Assembly: GCA_024638355.1 (NCBI GenBank)
Contig: JAHEKO010000071.1
Location: forward strand, 1-11,894
Direction of reading: 5' to 3'
Origin: Acidobacteriota bacterium
GTDB taxonomy: Bacteria > Acidobacteriota > Thermoanaerobaculia > Multivoradales > JAHEKO01
DNA: 11,894 nt
Part shown: piece by piece, positions 6,052 through 11,894 of the stretch
Position numbering within the stretch: position 1 is the first letter of the stretch
Layout of the letters: every line of letters starts with the position of its first letter
Position numbers and translations under genes: made by a program
The notes under the pieces: model-generated
The model's input: only the letters and a program-made list of their open reading frames with translations
The model's database searches: none
Told to the model about the DNA's origin: nothing

Positions 6052-7374
6052 TCACCGGCCGACGAAGCGCAGCAGCTCGGCGAGCAGTGGATCACTGGGC
6101 GCGCGATCACCGATGAGCAGAACGAAGGGCTCGACGTCCACGTGGGAGGGCACCGACGAGAGCTTCCAGTAGAGCAGCCCGACCAAGAAAGGCCTGCCGC
6201 TCGCCGCCTCGACCTGCCGATTGCTCTCGAACAGGGCCCGCATGGCGAGCGCGCGCTCGTCGAGGCTTCGCGGCTGCTCCTCCCAGACGATCAGACGGGT
6301 GCCGTCGCCGCTCGGTAACACCGAGAAGCCGCTCGCCGCCCACGGCTCGATCGTCGAGTTGGCGCGGCTCACGTAGCCGATCTCGGTGAAGAGGATCGGA
6401 TGATCGGGCGCGCCGGCCTGCCGGCGGAACGCGTCGACGGCGCGCAGGTGTCGCAGCCAGCCCTCGCGCAACAGCTCGAGGAGGGCGGCATCGTCGCCTA
6501 CGGGCACCAGCCGGCTCCGCAGCGGGAAGTAGGCGTTGATCGAGATCAGATCGAGCGCGTCCCAGAAGGGCACGAACGCGTACTGATCGAAATTGGCGGC
6601 GTAGCTGAGCCTGCCGCCGAACCGCTGCCGCGCGCTCGCGATCAACGCGCGCCAGTGCGCGTCGAGCCGAGCGCGGCGGCGGTTGATCTCGGCCAACGGA
6701 TCGTCCGCCTCGCTCGCGCTCGTCTGGCGCGCCCACGCCATGTGAGCCTGATTCTTGGCGTCGATGAGCGAGCCCAGATCGCCGCCGCCGGCTCCGACTC
6801 CCCCGGCATGCGCCATCACCCGGCTCTTTTCGAGCTCGACCTTCTCCGGGTTGGTCCAGTACTCCTCGAGCTCCGGCAGCTCGTCGATCGCCACGGCGTT
6901 GGTCAGGGCATTCAACTCGCTGCCGATGGCCAGCACGTCGACGCCCTCCGCCTCGGCTACCTCCGCCCAGAGGTCGACGAACCGGCCGTAGCGCCGGAAC
7001 CACTCGTCGAGCTCGGCGTCGGTGCGCGGCAGGATCATGCCGTGCCACAGATGCTCGTTGCGCTCGGCGGCTCGATCCAGATCCACTCGCAGGACCAGGA
7101 CCACCGCCAGGCCGCGCCGCCGCGCCGCGCGGATCTCGTCGACGACCCAGGTCGCTTCCTCGTCGTACCGGAGGTGGGCGCTGTCCCACTCGCCCTGCCG
7201 GGCATAGACGGTGACGTGGACGGTGTTGAAGCCGGACTCCTCCAGGGTCTCGACCCAGGCCGCCGCGTCGGGCTCGTTGACCTGGATGCCCCCGAGGTAG
7301 AAATCGGGCTCGGGCTCGCCGGTCGCACAGGCCGCCACCAGAAGCGCGGCGGCGATCGGGAGGAAGCGTTTCAT
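6052..7374 (-). CDS. GH113-like TIM-barrel glycosidase lipoprotein
   Basis: This 440-residue protein begins with a lipoprotein signal (MKRFLPIAAALLVAAC), with VAAC as lipobox and C16 as the lipidated residue. It should be tethered to a membrane on the outer side. The rest resembles family 113 glycoside hydrolases and the related GTA TIM-barrel group, which cleave beta-mannosidic or similar bonds. E153 in AIGSELN is the likely acid/base, and E331 in LFTEIGYVS the likely nucleophile; YAANFD and DLISINAYFPL lie between, as in that family. Residues about 160-238 form an insertion that includes a glycine-rich stretch (GGVGAGGG at 191-198) and a charged helix. The start at ATG 7374 is fixed by the signal peptide; the ribosome binding site is weak. 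It lies 81 bases after the DUF885 gene and 79 before the VWFA gene on the same strand. Substrate is not shown. A degenerate, non-catalytic barrel is unlikely because both acidic residues are kept. Confidence 0.85.
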   Translation of the reverse strand: MKRFLPIAAALLVAACATGEPEPDFYLGGIQVNEPDAAAWVETLEESGFNTVHVTVYARQGEWDSAHLRYDEEATWVVDEIRAARRRGLAVVLVLRVDLDRAAERNEHLWHGMILPRTDAELDEWFRRYGRFVDLWAEVAEAEGVDVLAIGSELNALTNAVAIDELPELEEYWTNPEKVELEKSRVMAHAGGVGAGGGDLGSLIDAKNQAHMAWARQTSASEADDPLAEINRRRARLDAHWRALIASARQRFGGRLSYAANFDQYAFVPFWDALDLISINAYFPLRSRLVPVGDDAALLELLREGWLRHLRAVDAFRRQAGAPDHPILFTEIGYVSRANSTIEPWAASGFSVLPSGDGTRLIVWEEQPRSLDERALAMRALFESNRQVEAASGRPFLVGLLYWKLSSVPSHVDVEPFVLLIGDRAPSDPLLAELLRFVGR

Positions 7375-7421
7375 CCGCCGAGAGGGTACGGCGTGCGGAC
7401 GCCGAGGTTCAAACGAGCGGG

Positions 7422-7437
7422 GCGCACCGGGGTGCGC
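7422..7437. terminator. GC-rich hairpin downstream of the DUF885 gene, possible terminator
   Basis: GCGCAC (7422-7427) and GTGCGC (7432-7437) form a 6-bp stem with a CGGG loop, 19 bases after the DUF885 stop at 7456. On the minus strand the stem is followed by CCCGCTCGTTTG, which has only three T residues in a row. It could be a weak terminator or attenuator before the GH113-like gene. Confidence 0.3.
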
Positions 7438-7455
7438 GGCGCCGGGTTTCGGCGG

Positions 7456-9276
7456 CTACGCCGCGGCGAGCCGCTCTTCGATCCAGCGATCGACCAGCTC
7501 TTCGAGCAGGCTCAGCGGCACCGCGCCGCTGCCCAGCACGACGTTGTGGAACTGACGAATGTCGAAGGCGGGTCCGAGCCGCTCCTGCGCCTCGCGCCGC
7601 AGGGAGAGGATCTTGAGCTGCCCGACCATGTAGGCGCAGGCCTGGCCCGGGTTCACGATGTAGCGCTCGATCTCGGTCACGACGTCGGTCTCGGGCATGC
7701 CGGTGTTGGCCAGCATGTAGTCGATCGCCTCCTCACGCGACCAGCGCTTGCTGTGGATGCCGGTGTCGACCACCAGGCGGACGGCGCGGAAGATCTGCCC
7801 CGTCAGGTAGCCGAGGCGATCGAACGGGTCCTCCTGGAAGCCGTTCTCGGCCGCCACCCGCTCGGCGTAGAGGGCCCAACCCTCGGTGTAGGCGGTGAAC
7901 GGGATGACCCGGCGAAAGAAGGGTACGCCCTCCATCTCCTGGGCCAGCGCGAGCTGGAAGTGGTGGCCGGGAATCGCCTCGTGGTAGGCGAGGGTGCGCA
8001 TGCCGAACTTGGGAATCTCCTTGACGCTCCTCAGATTGACGTAGAACACGCCGGGGCGCGAGCCGTCGAACGACGGCGGGTCGTAGTAGGCGCCGGGTGC
8101 CGTCGCCTGCCGGAACTCGGCCACGCGGCGGACCTCGACGCCCCTCGCCGGGCGCCGGTCGAAGAACGGCTCGAGACCGGCATCGATCTCGTCGATCATC
8201 GCCTGGTAGTCGGCGAGGATGCGCTCGCGTCCCTCGTCGCTGTCCGGATAGAGGAATCGCTCCTCCTCGTTCAGCGCGTTCATCGCGGCGGCCAGGTCGG
8301 CGGCTTCGTAGCCCTGCTCCTCGAGGATCGCGCGCATCTCGGCCTGGATCTCCCCCACCTGGTAGAGGCCGAGCTGATGGATCTCCTCGGCCGACAGATC
8401 GGTGGTGGTGTGGTGAGCCAGCGCCCAGGCGTAGAACTCGGCGCCCGCGGGCAGCTTCCAGACGCCGTCGTCGGTCGTCGCGATGCCCTCGAGTCGATCG
8501 AAATAGTCGATCAGCCGGTGATAGGCGGGATAGACGGTTCCCTGGATCCTCGACTCGAGCCGCGTGAGGAGCTCGCCGCGCTCCGACGCCTGGAGACCCT
8601 CGATCTCCTCGGTCGCTTCGGCAAAGTGGGTGTAGAGCACCTGCTCGGTGGGAGCTACGCCGACGAACGCCCGCATCTCGCGCAGAACGTGCTCGATGAC
8701 GAATCGGGGCGGCACGACTCCCTGCTCCTCGCGCAGCTCGAGGCCTCCCAGGACCTGATCGATGGCGATGCCGATCTTGGCGACCCGGGCGATGTAGTCC
8801 TTGGCGTCTCGAGCGTCGCCGAGGTGGTGGGTGGTGATCATGAACTCGGGCAGGCCGCTCTGGATTCCCCCGAGCTGATTCACCGGGTAGTCGTGCAGCG
8901 GGAAGCGGTTGCCTTCGACCAGATCCTCCAGGAACCACTCGAGCACGTCGTACGACAGCCCCTCGGCGTCGCTCATCCCCTCGCGGTCGTAGCTGCGGAG
9001 CACGCCTAGCTGCTCCTCCAGCCACTCCGCCTCGAGCTCCTGAAACGCCACCGACATGTCGTCGAGGTCGTCGTTGTGGAAGCGCAGGCCGACCGGCTCG
9101 AGCAGCCGCATCGACGACAGCATCATCGGGTGGCGCAGCGCGAACGTGGCGAACACGCGGCCGTAGAAGTGCTCGATCTTCCAGGGCTTGCCCCAGATGG
9201 TCGGCACCAGGAAAACGCCGAGGGCGAGCGCTCCGAGCAGCAGGACGGCGAGGATGGTGTTTTTCGTCTTGGTCAC
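7456..9276 (-). CDS. DUF885 family zinc-peptidase-like protein, membrane-anchored
   Basis: This 606-residue protein matches the DUF885 family. The signature HEAIPGHH (432-439) carries a metallopeptidase-like H432, E433 and H438/H439, and E465 in TEGWALYAE (464-472) is the likely third metal ligand. Members are predicted zinc peptidases; a precise substrate is unknown. The N-terminus has KTK followed by a hydrophobic segment (about 7-29), so the protein is either anchored or secreted. The C-terminal region contains CAYMVGQLKI, typical of the family. The start codon is GTG at 9276, because no ATG lies before the hydrophobic segment and later ATGs would remove it. The upstream GGGAAAA is a weak ribosome binding site. 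It is first of three minus-strand genes and is divergent from the DUF3311-like gene across 81 bases. Length is in the range usual for the family, and no key residue is missing. Confidence 0.9.
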   Translation of the reverse strand: MTKTKNTILAVLLLGALALGVFLVPTIWGKPWKIEHFYGRVFATFALRHPMMLSSMRLLEPVGLRFHNDDLDDMSVAFQELEAEWLEEQLGVLRSYDREGMSDAEGLSYDVLEWFLEDLVEGNRFPLHDYPVNQLGGIQSGLPEFMITTHHLGDARDAKDYIARVAKIGIAIDQVLGGLELREEQGVVPPRFVIEHVLREMRAFVGVAPTEQVLYTHFAEATEEIEGLQASERGELLTRLESRIQGTVYPAYHRLIDYFDRLEGIATTDDGVWKLPAGAEFYAWALAHHTTTDLSAEEIHQLGLYQVGEIQAEMRAILEEQGYEAADLAAAMNALNEEERFLYPDSDEGRERILADYQAMIDEIDAGLEPFFDRRPARGVEVRRVAEFRQATAPGAYYDPPSFDGSRPGVFYVNLRSVKEIPKFGMRTLAYHEAIPGHHFQLALAQEMEGVPFFRRVIPFTAYTEGWALYAERVAAENGFQEDPFDRLGYLTGQIFRAVRLVVDTGIHSKRWSREEAIDYMLANTGMPETDVVTEIERYIVNPGQACAYMVGQLKILSLRREAQERLGPAFDIRQFHNVVLGSGAVPLSLLEELVDRWIEERLAAA

Positions 9277-9340
9277 GAGAATTTTCCCGGAGAGCAGAGC
9301 CTACCTCACGCTCTTCCAGCGGGCCGGCGCTCGGCTTCGC

Positions 9341-9346
9341 TAGAAT
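9341..9346 (+). promoter_or_regulatory. -10-like box just before the DUF3311-like gene
   Basis: TAGAAT differs from the TATAAT consensus at one base and lies 11 bases before the ATG at 9358. No Shine-Dalgarno sequence lies between. A transcript starting about 7 bases after the box would have almost no leader. A convincing -35 box at 16-18 bases is not seen, so the call is tentative. Confidence 0.35.
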
Positions 9347-9357
9347 CCATTCCGTCG

Positions 9358-9597
9358 ATGTCGGACGAGCCGCGCAGGCATCCGCTTTTCATGCTCCTCG
9401 TGGCGCTCTGCGCACTCGCCACCGCGCCCTTCCTGTTCATCGGTAGCCGACCGATCGTCGTGCTGGGCTTGCCGGTCTGGCTCTGGTCGAGCATCGGCTT
9501 CACCGTGGCGCTGTCGCTGCTCACCGCTTGGGGCATCCTCCGCTACTGGCGCGACGAGACGGAAGCGGCCGACGACGACCCCGGCGGCGCCGCATGA
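9358..9597 (+). CDS. DUF3311-like small membrane protein, partner of the symporter
   Basis: This 79-residue protein has two hydrophobic segments (about 10-28 and 34-60) and a charged C-terminal tail rich in Asp and Glu. The stretch IGSRPIVVLGLPVWLWSSIG recalls DUF3311 (PF11755), whose members keep a P-x-x-LGLP-x-x-x-W pattern and are encoded directly before sodium:solute symporters. It is taken to be a small accessory subunit, by analogy with that arrangement; no biochemical role can be read from the sequence. The stop TGA (9595-9597) overlaps the next start ATG in ATGA (9594-9597), so translation of the two is probably coupled. No Shine-Dalgarno precedes the start. The ATG at 9358 is the only one that leaves an intact first helix. 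Confidence 0.85.
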   Translation: MSDEPRRHPLFMLLVALCALATAPFLFIGSRPIVVLGLPVWLWSSIGFTVALSLLTAWGILRYWRDETEAADDDPGGAA

Positions 9598-11060
9598 CGG
9601 CGGACCTGACGCTCGGGATCTTCATCGCCGGCGGAGCCTACGTCGGGCTGCTCGTGGTCATCGGCTTCCTGAGCCGCCGGGCACGCCGCGAGACCTCGCT
9701 CGCCGACTTCTACCTGGCCGGCCGCACGCTCGGGCCGTTCGTTCTGCTACTGACCCTCTTCGCCACCCAGTACAGCGGCAACTCGCTGTCCGGCTTCCCG
9801 GGCCAGACCTACCGCGAAGGCGTCGCCTACTACATGAGCGTGACCTTCATGGTCGGTATCGTCTCCGGCTATCTGCTGTTCGCCCCCCGGCTCTATCGCG
9901 TCGCCCGCTCGGGCGGCTTCGTGACCCCGAGCGACTTCGTGGCGGCGCGCTTCCGCAACCCCCTGCTGAGCTACCTCTCTGCGCTGATCTTCGCGGTCGC
10001 CCTGCTCAACTACCTGCTCGCCCAGCTGATGGCGATGGGGCACGCCACCGCCGGCCTGACGGAAGGGCGCATCCCCTACTGGCTCGGCGTCATCGGCGGC
10101 GCGGCGATCATCCTGCTCTACGAGCTCCTCGGCGGGATGCGCGCCGTCGCCTGGACCGACGCGCTGCAGGGCGCGGTGCTGGTCGTCGGCCTGCTCCTCG
10201 CGGTGGGACTGCTCATCTCGGAGATCGGCAGCCCGGCCGCGGTGCTGCGCCAGGTCGCGGCGGTCGCGCCCGCCAAGATCCAGAGCCCTTCGCTGCAGCT
10301 CTGCCTCCTCTGGTTGAGCAACTTCCTCCTTCTCTTCCTGGGAGCGCCGCTCTATCCCCAGGCGATCCAGCGCATCTATGCCGCCCGCAGCCTGACCGAT
10401 CTTCGCCATGCCCTGGCAACGATGGCGCTCCTGCCGCACATCGCCATCACCACCGTCGTCTTCATCGGCGTCGCCGGCATCGCCCTCTTCCCGGCCGAGA
10501 GCGGCGTCACCGCCGACCAGATCACCTTCAAGGTGCTCGCCTTTCTGGTCGAGCAACAGCCGCTGGCCTACGTTCCGGTGGTGGTGATCATGATAGCCGT
10601 CGTCGCGGCGATCATGTCGACCGCCGACTCCTGCCTGCTGTCGCTGTCGTCGATTCTGACCAAGGACTTCATCGGCCGATCGCGGGGCATCGACGAAGCG
10701 CGACTCGCCCGCATCGCGCCGTGGACCAGCATCGGCATCATGCTGATGGTGACGGCGTTCGCGGTGCGACCACTCTCGACCCTCTGGGGCCTGCTGGTGA
10801 TCAAGTTCGAGATCCTGATCCAGCTCTCCCCCGCATTCGTCCTCGGCACGCTGCACGACTCGGCGGACCCGCACGGCTACGACGGTCGCGACGTCCTCGC
10901 CGGTCTGGCGGTGGGTCTGGCGATCGCTCTCGGCCTGTACGCCAGCGGCCATCGGCAGGTTCACGGGCTGCACGCCGGCGTCCTGGGTGTGATCGCCAAC
11001 TACCTCACCTGCCTGGCCTCGCGACGGATTCGCGGCGTGCGGGGCGCCGAAGCCGCATGA
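9594..11060 (+). CDS. Sodium:solute symporter family permease
   Basis: This 488-residue multispanning protein belongs to the sodium:solute symporter family (SSF, PF00474), which uses the sodium gradient to import a small solute. Family marks include DFYLAGRTLGPF (38-49), ATQYSGNS (57-64), the diagnostic GGMRAVAWTDALQG (180-193), YPQAIQRIYAARS (254-266) and MSTADSCLLSLSS (341-353), whose serines usually line the second sodium site. The length fits the usual range of about 450-550. The start is the ATG of the ATGA overlap at 9594; an upstream frame to 9528 lies in the small partner gene and has an arginine-rich non-membrane N-terminus. The last bases again give ATGA, with the glycosyltransferase start at 11057. 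The solute cannot be assigned from sequence; proline, pantothenate, sugars and carboxylates are all carried by relatives. Confidence 0.92.
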   Translation: MTADLTLGIFIAGGAYVGLLVVIGFLSRRARRETSLADFYLAGRTLGPFVLLLTLFATQYSGNSLSGFPGQTYREGVAYYMSVTFMVGIVSGYLLFAPRLYRVARSGGFVTPSDFVAARFRNPLLSYLSALIFAVALLNYLLAQLMAMGHATAGLTEGRIPYWLGVIGGAAIILLYELLGGMRAVAWTDALQGAVLVVGLLLAVGLLISEIGSPAAVLRQVAAVAPAKIQSPSLQLCLLWLSNFLLLFLGAPLYPQAIQRIYAARSLTDLRHALATMALLPHIAITTVVFIGVAGIALFPAESGVTADQITFKVLAFLVEQQPLAYVPVVVIMIAVVAAIMSTADSCLLSLSSILTKDFIGRSRGIDEARLARIAPWTSIGIMLMVTAFAVRPLSTLWGLLVIKFEILIQLSPAFVLGTLHDSADPHGYDGRDVLAGLAVGLAIALGLYASGHRQVHGLHAGVLGVIANYLTCLASRRIRGVRGAEAA

Positions 11061-11894
11061 GCGCAGCGCCTCGGGTCTCCGTCCTGATGCCGGTGTACAA
11101 CGCACGGCCGTTTCTGGACGAGTGCCTGCGCAGCCTCACCGCCCAGACGCTGACCGACTTCGAGGTGCTGGCGGTAGACGACGGCTCGACGGACGGCTCG
11201 CGGGAGATCCTCGAATCGTGGAGCGAGCTCGACGCTCGGATCCGGGTTCTGCGGCGGCCGCACCTGGGCCATCTGGCCGCGCTCAACGCCGGCCTGCCCG
11301 CCTGCCGGGGGGAGCTGATCGCGCGGATGGACGCCGACGACATGGTCCACCCCGACCGCCTGCGGCTGCAGGTCGGGGCGTTCGACGCGCAGCCGGGACT
11401 CAGTGTCGTCTCCTGCAAGGTGAAGCACTTCCCGGACGAATCGGTCGCCGAGGGCTTCCGGGTCTACGAGGAGTGGCTCAACGGCCTCCTGAGCCACGAG
11501 TTGATCATGCGCGATCGCTTCATCGAGAGTCCGATCCCGCATCCCACGGCGATGCTGCCGCGCACCACCTTCGTCGAGAGTGGCGGCTACCAGGATCACG
11601 GCTGGCCCGAGGACTACGACCTCTGGCTGCGCCTGGCTCACGCCGGCAAGCAGTTTCGGAAGGTGCCCAAGACGCTCTACTACTGGCGCGACCACCCCGC
11701 TCGACTCACCCGCACCGACACCCGCTACGCTGTCGAGAAGTTCCTCGCCTGCAAGGCGCGTTATCTGGTTGCCGGCCCGCTGCAGGGAGCCGGGCGCGTG
11801 GTCGTCTGGGGCGCCGGTCAGACCGGGCGCCGTCTGTCGAAGCACCTCCTCCGGCGCGGCGCGCCGATCGAGGCCTTCGTCGACATCGACCCCG
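11057..11894 (+). CDS. Family 2 glycosyltransferase with C-terminal nucleotide-binding-like domain (partial)
   Basis: The frame is open from ATG 11057 to the right edge, giving 279 residues. Residues about 6-100 form a GT-A fold with VSVLMPVYNARPF, DDGSTDGS (41-48) and the metal-binding DXD-type motif MDADD (91-95). GWPEDYDLWLRLA (182-194) holds the conserved E185-D186 near the catalytic site. Such enzymes move a sugar from a nucleotide-sugar to a growing chain, usually on the cytoplasmic face of the membrane; there is no signal peptide or membrane helix here. After residue 247 a new segment begins, VVVWGAGQTGRRL (248-260) followed by IEAFVDIDP, which looks like a Rossmann-type nucleotide-binding unit of the kind fused to some GT2 proteins. 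The start overlaps the symporter stop (ATGA), so the genes are probably translated together. Acceptor and sugar are unknown. Confidence 0.88.
   Translation, partial: MSAAPRVSVLMPVYNARPFLDECLRSLTAQTLTDFEVLAVDDGSTDGSREILESWSELDARIRVLRRPHLGHLAALNAGLPACRGELIARMDADDMVHPDRLRLQVGAFDAQPGLSVVSCKVKHFPDESVAEGFRVYEEWLNGLLSHELIMRDRFIESPIPHPTAMLPRTTFVESGGYQDHGWPEDYDLWLRLAHAGKQFRKVPKTLYYWRDHPARLTRTDTRYAVEKFLACKARYLVAGPLQGAGRVVVWGAGQTGRRLSKHLLRRGAPIEAFVDIDP

Noticed and set aside
5973..6110. N-terminal extension of the VWFA protein to a start at 6110
   Set aside because: It would overlap the end of the GH113-like gene and put 46 charged residues before a clear signal peptide; the ATG at 5972 fits better.
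6400..9009. An 869-residue open frame on the plus strand
   Set aside because: It is antisense to the GH113-like and DUF885 genes, which have clear motifs and signals. Its product is a low-complexity Arg, Gly, Val and Leu mix with no domain. High GC with strong third-position bias readily leaves such frames open.
9747..11105. A 452-residue open frame on the minus strand
   Set aside because: It is antisense to the symporter, whose SSF motifs are clear; the product is Asp/Arg/Gln-rich with no domain.

Overview
The window looks like a chromosomal stretch from a high-GC Acidobacteriota bacterium, possibly of the Thermoanaerobaculia type. I infer this from two protein signatures recalled as typical of that phylum: an acidobacterial VWFA-related domain joined to a GWxTD-like N-terminal region, and a second protein carrying the same Ig-like module. 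GC is high, roughly two thirds by eye, so long spurious frames lie opposite and beside most genes. Real genes were chosen by recognisable motifs, signal peptides and compatible packing. I see no rRNA, tRNA, CRISPR array, IS element, phage gene or origin.

Layout, left to right. Positions 1-1480, minus strand: a monohaem c-type cytochrome (992-1480), followed by a secreted-type protein that runs off the left edge (1-940) and carries an Ig-like module. Positions 1601-3427, plus strand: a PiT/PHO4 phosphate permease and a small exported protein of CsgG/LpoB-like appearance. The cytochrome and the permease are divergent and share a 120-base spacer. Positions 3465-9276, minus strand: a DUF885 metallopeptidase-like protein (GTG start), a GH113-like lipoprotein, and the 835-residue GWxTD/Ig/VWFA protein. 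Positions 9358-11894, plus strand: a 79-residue DUF3311-like membrane protein, a sodium:solute symporter and a partial family 2 glycosyltransferase, joined by two ATGA stop/start overlaps.

Most products act at or beyond the inner membrane: cytochrome, two transporters, a lipoprotein, two or three exported proteins and an anchored peptidase. The small DUF3311 protein and the symporter form a known kind of pair. Coupling of a glycosyltransferase to them is less expected. The minus-strand block of peptidase, glycosidase-like lipoprotein and VWFA protein could be an envelope or scavenging cluster, but that is inference from position only.

Non-coding signals of note are a hairpin that would cover the cytochrome ribosome binding site, a 14-base perfect palindrome just upstream of the VWFA gene, a 7-bp stem-loop between convergent genes, and a -10-like box 11 bases before the DUF3311 start. 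I found no clearly new biological system. The best leads are the shared Ig-like module, the VWFA fusion, the transporter-glycosyltransferase coupling and the cytochrome leader.
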